A DNA stretch of 64,000 bases, taken from Bradyrhizobium sp. ISRA430 (GTDB taxonomy: Bacteria > Pseudomonadota > Alphaproteobacteria > Rhizobiales > Xanthobacteraceae). Location of the stretch: positions 6,612,501 through 6,676,500 of the forward strand of contig NZ_CP094516.1 in NCBI RefSeq assembly GCF_029909975.1. Reading direction: 5' to 3'. The notes beneath the pieces were generated by a model that was not told the origin of the DNA, did not search any database, and saw only the letters and a program-made list of their open reading frames with translations. Below, in pieces: positions 46,804 through 53,342 of the stretch (positions within the stretch are counted from its first letter, which is position 1; each line of letters opens with the position of its first letter). The position numbers and the translations under genes are program-made.

Positions 46804-46823
46804 TGCATTGCACAATGTTGACA
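46804..46823 (+). promoter_or_regulatory. Probable PhaR operator next to a -35-like TTGACA
   Basis: TGCATTGCACAA at 46804-46815 fits TGCRNYGCASMA, which I recall as the PhaR recognition motif of B. diazoefficiens, at every position. TTGACA follows at 46818-46823. PhaR represses phasin genes until PHB is made, so the site would control the phasin at 46961. Confidence 0.6.
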
Positions 46824-46960
46824 TGATAGGCGTGGAGAATGCTGGCGCTGGGCGAGCCATCTCTCGTTTGAAGCGTTAGCAGTTTTCGTACCCGCCGATC
46901 TTGGCCGGCGGGCGCGCCGGACGGCTCACTCGATTTTCAACTTAATCGTGAGGGACAATC

Positions 46961-47395
46961 ATGACAGGTGCGACTGATCCATTCTCCGCCTCGATCATTC
47001 CGTTCGAGGTTCCGGAACAGATGCGGGCGTTCGCCGAGAAGGGCGTTTCGCAGGCCCGCGAAAGCTACGCCAAGTTCAAGGACGCGGCCGAAAGCCAGAA
47101 CGGCACCATCGAGGCGGTGTTCACCACCGCCAGCAAGGGCGCGAGCGAGTACACCGCCAAGCTGATGGAGTTCATGAAGGCCAACACCAGCGCCCATCTG
47201 GACTTCGCCCAGGAGCTGCTCGGCGTCAAATCGCCGTCGGAAGCGATGGAGCTGTGGACCAGCCACACCCGCAAGCAGCTCGAGACCTTCCAGAGCCAGG
47301 CCAAGGAGCTCGTCGAGATCAGCCAGCGCGTCGCCGCCGAGACCGCCGAGCCGATCAAGGCCAGCGCCGCGAAATTCGGCAGGCCCGCCGCCTGA
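46961..47395 (+). CDS. phaP: Phasin family protein
   Basis: A 144-residue PHB-granule surface protein. It shows the Phasin_2-type helices 'IIPFEVPEQMRAFAEKGVSQ', 'YAKFKDAAESQNGTIEAVFT', 'LDFAQELLGVKSPSEAMELW' and 'QLETFQSQAKELVEISQRVA', and an Ala-rich end. It is a paralogue of the phasin at 46220 but keeps the classical 'TSHTRKQLETFQ' segment that the other lacks. GAGGGA precedes ATG 46961. A PhaR-like site lies 146 bases upstream and a strong terminator downstream, so it forms its own transcription unit. Confidence 0.92.
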   Translation: MTGATDPFSASIIPFEVPEQMRAFAEKGVSQARESYAKFKDAAESQNGTIEAVFTTASKGASEYTAKLMEFMKANTSAHLDFAQELLGVKSPSEAMELWTSHTRKQLETFQSQAKELVEISQRVAAETAEPIKASAAKFGRPAA

Positions 47396-47420
47396 TCGAT
47401 TTGGCCCGTTTTAGTTAAGA

Positions 47421-47450
47421 AACCCGGGCCCAGTGGCCCGGGTTTTGTTT
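47421..47450 (+). terminator. Rho-independent terminator after the second phasin
   Basis: A perfect 10-bp stem AACCCGGGCC/GGCCCGGGTT with a CAGT loop, followed by TTGTTTT, 26 bases past the stop. Confidence 0.95.
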
Positions 47451-47585
47451 TGGAAATAACGTCGTTTGAAGGGGCGATTCGCGGGGATTGCGGCCTTGCC
47501 AAAAACCCCCGTTGCACCTAGTTTCCGCCCCGTCCAGCCCCCTTGGCCCGGCCTGCTCAAGGCGCCCAAAGCGGCTCGCAAGGAT

Positions 47586-47662
47586 GCAGTTGTAGCTCAG
47601 TTGGTTAGAGCGCCTGTCTGTGGAACAGGAGGTCGGTGGTTCGAGCCCACCCAACTGTACCA
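47586..47662 (+). tRNA. tRNA-His (anticodon GTG)
   Basis: A 77-base cloverleaf with encoded CCA. The acceptor stem is GCAGTTG/CAACTGT with a G-U pair at 1-72; the D arm has 'GCTCAGTTGGTTAGAGC', the anticodon stem is CCTGT/ACAGG with loop CTGTGGA, and the T arm is GGTGG-TTCGAGC-CCACC. Base -1 is T and base 73 is A, so the G-1:C73 pair of most bacterial tRNA-His is absent, as known for alphaproteobacteria. Its 3' end is repeated at 48775-48786. Confidence 0.97.
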
Positions 47663-47900
47663 ATGATTTCAGATCAGCCTGCAGTTCTTTATCGTACTGA
47701 CAAGCTTAACTTTTTTCGCCTTGAAGACATGTGCGGGGCGCGTTGCGCGTGGTCGCGGTAGATCGAGCGATGGGGCCGCAAGAGGTAAGGCGTACGCCTC
47801 GTCAGAACCGGAAGGTAAGCTGCGTATCTGAGTCAGATGGCTCATCGCGCTCGACAAGCCGAATGCCGTCGCGGGTACGCTTGGGGGCGCAGTGAAAACC

Positions 47901-48530
47901 TCAGGCGGCTTCGCGGGCGCGCTCAATGGCAAAACAGTCGACTGTTCGCTCGATGTGCTCATAGTGCGGCCACTCTCGGTAGTTCCATCTATTCGGAATG
48001 CCACTTAGGGCCGCCAGATGCTTACGGAAGTACTGCGATTCCGGCTTTGTGGGGATGCCTACGTACGCTGTCGTTGAGGTCGCAATCAGGTAGTACTCGG
48101 CGTCAGGGCGGACCGTGGCCCAAGGATCGACACTGTCAACTTCTGTCCATCCCACCGACTTGTCAGCCAAAACGAACTCCAAGAGCTTTAGCGGCGTAGG
48201 CACGATGTGCAGGTGCGCTTGATCGACCCCACAACCGACAACGCTCTTCCTCGTACTGGGACCGTGCTCGAAGTAATGGACGTTCGGGTTAAAGCCAGAA
48301 AGCGAGTCCGCGACCGCTTCGCAGGACCTCAGAAATGCCGTTCGTTCATTGGTCGGAAGCTGGCGAATCGAGAGGAGCGGCTTTCTCGGGATGGCCAAGA
48401 CCCAGCCCGGGCAAAGAGAACCAAGGCTCGGAACGACGGCGAACGGACCGCCGGGCAAGAGGTCTACGTCGCATTTTAGGTCTGGCCCCACGGTTTGTCC
48501 TTGGATGATCCAGTCAAAGCGGCTTCTCAT
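47901..48530 (-). CDS. HIT-like protein in a tRNA-flanked islet
   Basis: A 209-residue protein from ATG 48530 ('MRSRFDWIIQGQTVGPDLKC'). The segment 'GVDQAHLHIVPTPLKLLEF' matches the HxHxx part of the histidine-triad fold, with Gln in place of the first His; upstream 'PGWVLAIPRKPLLSIRQL' fits the HIT beta sheet. HIT proteins hydrolyse or transfer nucleotide monophosphates. The C-terminal 80 residues are not HIT and are unrecognised. Lower GC than flanking genes and a position between tRNA-His and a copy of its 3' end point to acquisition. Confidence 0.65.
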   Translation of the reverse strand: MRSRFDWIIQGQTVGPDLKCDVDLLPGGPFAVVPSLGSLCPGWVLAIPRKPLLSIRQLPTNERTAFLRSCEAVADSLSGFNPNVHYFEHGPSTRKSVVGCGVDQAHLHIVPTPLKLLEFVLADKSVGWTEVDSVDPWATVRPDAEYYLIATSTTAYVGIPTKPESQYFRKHLAALSGIPNRWNYREWPHYEHIERTVDCFAIERAREAA

Positions 48531-48774
48531 GTTGATCGTTTCTTTCGAGGGTAGGCGCACAAATGTATTGATAGGATAGCTGATTTCCAGTGTCTCGGAC
48601 AGAGAGCCAAAACTACTTGGAGCAATCCTTAACGCGTGTGGTCGCCTCTACACAGCCCCACAATGAATTTGCCCTCGCGGGTTCTTCCGATACAAAATCC
48701 GCTACAAAGCAAAGGCGTCTTTTCCGAAAATCTGCAGTAAAATCAATAGCAAGGTGGCGGTAAGGCAGCCCCAC

Positions 48775-48786
48775 CAACTGTACCAG
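48775..48786 (+). repeat. Copy of the tRNA-His 3' end (att-like direct repeat)
   Basis: CCAACTGTACCA is identical to the last 12 bases of tRNA-His (47651-47662) and in the same orientation; 'CCCACC'-like sequence precedes it in both places with a one-base shift. Integrase-type elements leave such direct repeats at their two ends. The bounded segment is about 1.1 kb and has no integrase. Confidence 0.65.
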
Positions 48787-48893
48787 TGCTCTCAATGACT
48801 TAAGCCGAGCTCACGCAGCGTTCCCCGGAAGGCGATGCGCCTAGCCCTGCCGGCCGCCCCACGTCAATTGCCGCAGGCAGCGACCCGTAGCGC

Positions 48894-49121
48894 ATGGAGA
48901 TCCTGTTCGAACTCGTTTTCGACGGTGCGGAGTTCATATTCGGTCTGCTGATCGATCTGATCGAGATCGTTGGCCGTCTGATCGGATGGCTGCTCAAGTG
49001 CTTTCGCCGCTGGCCGGACATTCAGCCGGATGTGTCGTGGCGCAAGCGCGCGCGGTTGTCTCTCGGCGTTGGCTTGAGCCTCTGCGTCCTGGCGCCGCTG
49101 CTCTGGCTGATCTGGCGTTGA
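48894..49121 (+). CDS. 75-residue two-helix membrane protein
   Basis: A small protein from ATG 48894. Residues 1-37 are strongly hydrophobic with acidic spacing ('FGLLIDLIEIVGRLIGWLL'), then a basic loop 'CFRRWPDIQPDVSWRKRARL', then a second helix ending 'LAPLLWLIWR'. I do not recognise it. It is convergent with the AEC relic and ars operon and lies just outside the tRNA-bounded islet, so it may be old chromosomal sequence. Confidence 0.55.
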   Translation: MEILFELVFDGAEFIFGLLIDLIEIVGRLIGWLLKCFRRWPDIQPDVSWRKRARLSLGVGLSLCVLAPLLWLIWR

Positions 49122-49202
49122 CCAGCTCTATTGCGCGGAGTGTACCGCTCTCCGATCCTCGCTTCGCGTGAATGGCCCGAGCGTAGGCCTCCGCTCAGGA
49201 AG

Positions 49203-49420
49203 CTACTTCATCCCAGCCACCACCACCGGCAACGTCACCGCCGCCAGCAGTGTCCCCAGCGCAACCGCGCCCGACACCGTTCGCCAGCCGCTCATACTGA
49301 ACCGCAAAGATATACGCGTTCGCGCCGGCTGGCATCGCCGCGAACAGCACGACCAGGCCGGCCGCTAGCGGCTGCAGGTTCAAGAGCGTTGCCAGCAGGA
49401 AGGCGTCCGCCAGAGCCAGC
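49203..49420 (-). pseudogene. 3' fragment of an AEC transporter gene, frameshifted
   Basis: Read on the minus strand this matches the last part of the intact AEC gene at 51364-52305: 'AYIFAVQYERLAN' aligns with 'AYIFAVQYQRLVN', and 28 bases are identical (49301-49328 against 51470-51497). A 2-base deletion after 'RLAN' shifts the frame; the rest ('GAVALGTLLAAVTLPVVV') continues in the new frame to a stop at 49203. No start exists. The 5' end runs into the aquaporin gene. Confidence 0.9.
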
Positions 49421-50057
49421 CGCTCAATGCGGTCGCAGCAGCGGCGGCCAAGAGCTGAGCGATGATGAAGGGGATAACGCCCGCGGGCGCAATTCCGGCG
49501 AATGTATCGGATAGTGATCTTGCTATCGTCACGGCAGGGTTGGCGAACGATGTCGAGGCCGTGAACCAGTAGGCCGACGTGATGTAAAGGCCGACCGCAT
49601 AAGGGATCGCGCTCGGCGATTTGGCAGCGCAGCCGAAGATCGTGAGCACAAGGCCAAAGGTCGCCACGCCCTCCGCCAGCCATTGAGCGCCGCCCGTCCG
49701 CTGCGTCATCGAGACTTGCCACAGGGGAAGCTCGAACATCAGATGGGCGATCCAGACCCCCGCGATAGCACCAGCAAGCTGGGCCACGATGTAGGCTGGC
49801 GACAGTCGCCAAGGCAGTTCGCCGCGTGCAGCCAGAGCCAGGGTGACGGCTGGATTGAAGTGAGCGCCGGAAACGGGTCCGAAGATCAAGATGAGTACGA
49901 CGAGGATTGCGCCGGTCGGGATGGTGTTGCCGAGCAGCGCAATCGCTACATTCCCACCGGCGAGCTTTTGGGCCATGATCCCTGAGCCGACGACTGCGGC
50001 CAAAAGGAATGACGTCCCTAGCCATTCGGCAAATAGTCGCCGCCCCAGCGACTGCAT
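49380..50057 (-). CDS. aqpS: Aquaporin of an arsenic operon (AqpS-like), with hybrid C-terminus
   Basis: A 225-residue MIP-family channel. Both half-helix motifs are present: NPA at 68-70 ('HFNPAVT') and NPA at 173-175 ('FANPAVTIARSL'), with six membrane helices. In rhizobial ars operons such channels let arsenite leave the cell down its gradient after ArsC makes it. The start ATG 50057 abuts the arsC stop. From about residue 213 the sequence is no longer aquaporin: the final codons ('WLWRTPSCWQRS') come from the AEC relic read in another frame, so the native end has been replaced. Confidence 0.85.
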   Translation of the reverse strand: MQSLGRRLFAEWLGTSFLLAAVVGSGIMAQKLAGGNVAIALLGNTIPTGAILVVLILIFGPVSGAHFNPAVTLALAARGELPWRLSPAYIVAQLAGAIAGVWIAHLMFELPLWQVSMTQRTGGAQWLAEGVATFGLVLTIFGCAAKSPSAIPYAVGLYITSAYWFTASTSFANPAVTIARSLSDTFAGIAPAGVIPFIIAQLLAAAAATALSGWLWRTPSCWQRS

Positions 50058-50477
50058 CTATGTCGCGCCCTTCGTTCTCTTGTCGATGACTCGCTCGCCG
50101 TCTTCCTTGACGAATTCGCCCTGCTGGGGCGGAAGAAGGTCAATGACGGCCTCCGACGGCCGGCAAAGCCGCACGCCGAGCGGTGATACGACAATCGGTC
50201 GATTGATGAGAATTGGGTGCGCCATCATGGCGTCGAGCAGCGCATCGTCGCTCAAGCTCTCGTCGTCCAGCCCCAAGTCTTGGTAGGGCGTGCCCTTTTC
50301 GCGGAGGAGCTCGCGTGCGCTGATGCCCATGCGAGCGATCAGCGCCTGCAGCATCGCCCGAGATGGCGGTGTCTTGAGATACTCGACGACATGCGGCTCC
50401 ACGCCCGCATTGCGGATCAGCGCGAGCGTGTTCCGGGAGGTCCCGCAATCGGGATTATGGTAGATGATGACATCCAT
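50058..50477 (-). CDS. arsC: Glutaredoxin-dependent arsenate reductase ArsC
   Basis: A 139-residue ArsC of the plasmid-R773/glutaredoxin class. The catalytic cysteine is Cys11 in 'HNPDCGTSRNTLAL'; the arsenate-binding arginines follow in 'ILINRPIVVSPLGVRLCRP'. It reduces As(V) to As(III) with glutathione and glutaredoxin. Its ATG overlaps the arsI stop by one base (TGATG) and its TAG touches the aquaporin ATG, so the three genes are tightly coupled. The open frame extends upstream into arsI, but homology starts at 50477. Confidence 0.93.
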   Translation of the reverse strand: MDVIIYHNPDCGTSRNTLALIRNAGVEPHVVEYLKTPPSRAMLQALIARMGISARELLREKGTPYQDLGLDDESLSDDALLDAMMAHPILINRPIVVSPLGVRLCRPSEAVIDLLPPQQGEFVKEDGERVIDKRTKGAT

Positions 50478-50947
50478 CAGCAGCACGCCGAATTGGGCTT
50501 GGCGGCGGCTTGCGGAGCACAGCAAGCACCCTGCTTCTCATGAGCCACGCGTGCACCGTTCTCGCCGGAGCCATCGCCATAGGTCGTGCTTTCGCCTGTG
50601 GTGTGGAAAGTCTCCCAGGCGATCCCGGCCGGATCGTCGATCCACGATTTCTCCGACTTCGCGTAACAGCATGCCGTCTGGCCTTGCTCGATGATATTGC
50701 CGCCAGCTTGCCGAAGCCGCTCGTAGACTTCGTGCAACTCCTCGGTGCTCTCCACTTGGATGCCGAGATGGTCGAGGCCGGGCTGACGGCCACGCGTAGA
50801 GATCGCGAAATTGACGCGGGGATCTTCCAGCATCCACTTCGCATAGTCCGGCTTCACGACCGTGGGCTTGGACGCGAAGAGCGCCGAATAAAAGCCGATG
50901 GAGTGCGTGATGTCTTCGACGGAGACGTGAACGTGAAGGCGCTTCAT
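50477..50947 (-). CDS. arsI: ArsI-type C-As lyase (VOC family)
   Basis: A 156-residue vicinal-oxygen-chelate protein that cleaves the C-As bond of trivalent organoarsenicals such as methylarsenite, using Fe(II) and O2. Key residues match known ArsI: His5 ('KRLHVHVSV'), His60 ('GLDHLG') and Glu112 ('WETFH') for iron, and the vicinal pair Cys93-Cys94 in 'GQTACCYAKSEKSW' for arsenic. Extra cysteines at the C-terminus ('GACCAPQ', 'SACC') may pass arsenic on. CadI-like cadmium proteins share the fold, but the Cys pair and ars context favour ArsI. The start is ATG 50947, 11 bases after arsR. Confidence 0.9.
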   Translation of the reverse strand: MKRLHVHVSVEDITHSIGFYSALFASKPTVVKPDYAKWMLEDPRVNFAISTRGRQPGLDHLGIQVESTEELHEVYERLRQAGGNIIEQGQTACCYAKSEKSWIDDPAGIAWETFHTTGESTTYGDGSGENGARVAHEKQGACCAPQAAAKPNSACC

Positions 50948-50958
50948 GGCGTGTCCTT

Positions 50959-51300
50959 TCAAGCTGGCACTTTGGTCTTGCGCGTAGGCTTGCACGCGGT
51001 CGCTGGGGCGCATGGTGCGCCGCCGCAGCAATTCTCGGTCAGGAAGGCGAGCAGAGCGTTCATCTGCTCGAATTGCGCGGCGTAGATCATCGAGCGGCCG
51101 TCGCGGCGGACGGTCACGAGGCCGGCCATGCGCAGGCGGTCGAAATGGAAGGTCAGCGTATTCGGCGCAACATCAAGCGTAGCCGCGATGGCGCCCGCGG
51201 CCATGCCTTCCGGTCCGGCCTGCACGAGGAGCCGAAAGGCATCGAGCCGGTTTTCCTGGGCCAGCGCAGAAAGGGCCGCGACAGCATCTGTCTTTTCCAT
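50959..51300 (-). CDS. arsR: ArsR-family arsenic-responsive repressor
   Basis: A 113-residue winged-helix repressor, first gene of the operon. The recognition helix region is 'LDVAPNTLTFHFDRLRMAGL', and the wing is 'VTVRRDGRSMIYAA'. The metalloid site is probably the C-terminal cysteine cluster 'ENCCGGAPCAPATAC', as in the AfArsR/CgArsR-like types where As(III) binds outside the classical ELCVCDL helix. ATG 51300 lies almost at the predicted transcription start, so the mRNA may be leaderless. Confidence 0.92.
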   Translation of the reverse strand: MEKTDAVAALSALAQENRLDAFRLLVQAGPEGMAAGAIAATLDVAPNTLTFHFDRLRMAGLVTVRRDGRSMIYAAQFEQMNALLAFLTENCCGGAPCAPATACKPTRKTKVPA

Positions 51301-51302
51301 AA

Positions 51303-51336
51303 TTCAACGATTATCGAAATGACTAGGGACAGTCAA
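51303..51336 (-). promoter_or_regulatory. ars operon promoter with overlapping ArsR operator
   Basis: On the minus strand: -35 TTGACT (51336-51331), 17-base spacer, -10 TAATCG (51313-51308). An imperfect dyad TTCGATAATCGTTGAA (51318-51303) covers the -10 box, where ArsR binding would block polymerase. The predicted start is next to the arsR ATG. Confidence 0.65.
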
Positions 51337-51363
51337 GGGGGCCTCAAGCACCGCTTTCCGGAG

Positions 51364-52305
51364 CTAACCCATCCCCACCACGATCACCACCACCGGCAGC
51401 GTCACCGCAGCCAGCAGCGTGCCCAGCGCCACCGCGCCCGACACCGGGTTCACCAGCCGCTGATACTGGACCGCAAAGATATACGCGTTCGCGCCGGTCG
51501 GCATCGCCGCGAACAGCACGACCACGCCGGCCGCCAGCGGCGGCAGCTCCAATAGTTTTGCCAGCAGGAAGGCGACTGCCGGCATCGCCAGCAGCTTGAG
51601 CGCGCACATGACGGTGATGCCGAGCTTCTCGCCCTTGATCTCGAAGCGGAACAGCGTGATGCCGAGCGCGATCAGCGCCGCCGGCGATCCCGCCTGTGCG
51701 AGCAGCTCGATCGTCCTGTCGACGACGGGATGGAGGCCGAGTCCGGCAAGGCGCCAGACCAGGCCGAAGCCGATCGCCAGCATGATCGGGTTGCGCGAAA
51801 GATCCAGGAGCACCGGCAGGATGACGGACAAGGCCGGGCCTTTCTGCTTGCGACCGGTCCATTCCATCTGCAGCGTGCCGCAGAGCCAGAGCAGCGGCGT
51901 GTTCACCGACAGGATCAGCGCCATCGGTCCTGCCGCCTCGTTTCCCAGCGCCGAGAGCGTTAGCGGAATGCCGAGCATCACGATGTTGCCGTAGACCGAG
52001 CCGATCGCGAACACGACGCGGTCCGCGCGGTCCTCGCGCTGCTCGCGCAGCAGGGTCGACAGCGCGAGCGCGGCGATCCAGGTGATGGCGAGGGCGCCGT
52101 AATAGGCGCCCCACATCCGGAAAGGACTCAGATGCGGGAATTCCGAGACGACGATGGTGCGAAACAGCAGCGCAGGGATGGCGATGCTGAAGGCGAATTC
52201 GGAGATGCCCTTGTGCGCGGTCTCGGAGACGAAGCGAAACAGTACCGCGGCATAGCCGGCCGCGATCAGGGCAAAGACCGGCGCGACGATCAACACGGTG
52301 GCCAT
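51364..52305 (-). CDS. AEC-family (auxin efflux carrier type) transporter
   Basis: A 313-residue membrane protein with about ten helices in two repeats. Typical parts are 'APVFALIAAGYAAVLFRF' at the N-terminus, 'GIPLTLSALGNEAAGPMALI', 'SPAALIALGITLFRF' and the well-conserved end 'AAMPTGANAYIFAVQYQRLV'. AEC proteins in bacteria move dicarboxylates such as malate and malonate, or other anions; substrate unknown. The gene is intact. It lies upstream of the ars operon on the same strand, and a broken copy of its 3' end lies beyond the operon. Confidence 0.9.
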   Translation of the reverse strand: MATVLIVAPVFALIAAGYAAVLFRFVSETAHKGISEFAFSIAIPALLFRTIVVSEFPHLSPFRMWGAYYGALAITWIAALALSTLLREQREDRADRVVFAIGSVYGNIVMLGIPLTLSALGNEAAGPMALILSVNTPLLWLCGTLQMEWTGRKQKGPALSVILPVLLDLSRNPIMLAIGFGLVWRLAGLGLHPVVDRTIELLAQAGSPAALIALGITLFRFEIKGEKLGITVMCALKLLAMPAVAFLLAKLLELPPLAAGVVVLFAAMPTGANAYIFAVQYQRLVNPVSGAVALGTLLAAVTLPVVVIVVGMG

Positions 52306-52351
52306 GCGGCCCTCACTTTACGGGGATATCCGCTGAGACCACCCCACACCC

Positions 52352-52470
52352 TCGATGATGGCATCATGCCGCTGTTTTGCCCGACGTGTCAAACGGGTTT
52401 CGTAAAATCAGCAATCGGCCGCTTCAGCCCCATCGGCTACTTTGCATGGGGTTGTTTTCGCGTTTTTTTG
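52352..52470. repeat. Dispersed Bradyrhizobium-type repeat (TGTTTTGCCCGACGTGTCAAA)
   Basis: The block from 'GATGATGGCATCATGCC' through 'GTTTTGCCCGACGTGTCAA', 'CGTAAAATCAGCAATCGG' and 'TTTGCATGGGGTTGTTTTCG' is familiar as a highly repeated intergenic sequence of Bradyrhizobium. It occurs once here. It is less palindromic than the other repeats and ends in a T-rich tract, so it may also end transcription from the left. Confidence 0.65.
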
Positions 52471-52615
52471 TCGGACCGTCACCGGAGCCTCAGGCCGTGG
52501 GCTGACCGCTCTGTTGCCGAGAGCGCACAGCTTGCGGTTTTCGCATCTCGGCTCGGTTGCCAACGAATGAGCGTTCACCCACTATCCCCTCCAACTTGAC
52601 GATTGGAGGGGATCG

Positions 52616-52975
52616 ATGGCGTTTCGCTCTAGGAAGTCCTTGGCTGCAATCTGTGGGATTGCCCTGGCCATCCTCGTCCAGCCTGGCGCTGGCTTCGCCT
52701 ACACTCCGGAGCAGCAGCAGGCCTGCACGCCGGACGCGATGCGGCTGTGTGGCGAGTTCGTTCCGAACGTCGATGCCATCACCGCCTGCATGATCCAGAA
52801 GAAGGCGCAGCTCTCGCCGCCGTGCCGGGTGTTCTTCCGGCAGGGACCGGAGCCGGGCGAAGTCCGCGCCCGGCGGCCGACCGAGATCAAGCCGCATACG
52901 GCGAAGAAGAGCACCAAGCCGACCTCGAAGCCGACTTCCAAGGCGAGCAAGAAGAGAAAGACCGACGAGGGCTGA
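52616..52975 (+). CDS. Small exported Cys-motif protein with basic tail
   Basis: A 119-residue protein with GGAGGGG before ATG 52616. A signal peptide (1-28, 'ILVQPGAGFA') is followed by 'CTPDAMRLCGEFVPNVDAIT' and 'CMIQKKAQLSPPCRVFF', a four-Cys pattern similar to GLG1-type cysteine-rich repeats found in many short Bradyrhizobium proteins, then a Lys/Ser/Thr-rich basic tail ('KSTKPTSKPTSKASKKRK'). It is probably periplasmic with disulfides; the basic tail could bind nucleic acid or cell wall. Function unknown. Confidence 0.75.
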   Translation: MAFRSRKSLAAICGIALAILVQPGAGFAYTPEQQQACTPDAMRLCGEFVPNVDAITACMIQKKAQLSPPCRVFFRQGPEPGEVRARRPTEIKPHTAKKSTKPTSKPTSKASKKRKTDEG

Positions 52976-53342
52976 TCTGCCTTGAGTCAAAATGGCTGGC
53001 GGCATCAGCTTCGCGAAAGCCAGCGGACTCCTTTTGTTCACCCATCGCGCGCACGCGACTGCAGCGAACAGCGTCGCGATTGGCGGAAAAGAGCCGGAAT
53101 AGGATTTGCGCGGCGAGGTTGCATCCGTCATTTTCCCGGCTCGCTGCTCAAAGAGCGCACGGTATGCTGGTCTGACAGGCGTTTTGTTACAGTTCGCGTC
53201 TGCGTCGCGCGCTGCAGTGTGACTCAAAAGCCAACACGTCTTGTTATTTCGTGGCCGCAACGCAACTCCCGGTAAATTTTTCTTTCACGAATCAGCGTGG
53301 TGATTCATTTTCGCGACCTGGGGTCAATCTGGAGGCCAAGGT
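52976..53342. other. 367-base gap upstream of parA
   Basis: No supportable gene. It becomes AT-rich toward its right end ('GGTAAATTTTTCTTTCACGA') and carries the paired GANTC dyad at 53289-53306. It probably holds the parA promoter. Confidence 0.5.
53289..53306 (+). promoter_or_regulatory. Paired GANTC (CcrM) sites in a dyad
   Basis: GAATCA-GCGTGG-TGATTC is a perfect 6-bp dyad, and each arm contains a GANTC site, the target of the cell-cycle methyltransferase CcrM. It lies 37 bases before the ParA start, in promoter range, so transcription may vary with replication-dependent methylation. Confidence 0.5.

Noticed and set aside
48565..48774. A coding region in the right part of the tRNA-flanked islet
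   Set aside because: Only short frames with poor starts; low GC fits acquired noncoding DNA.
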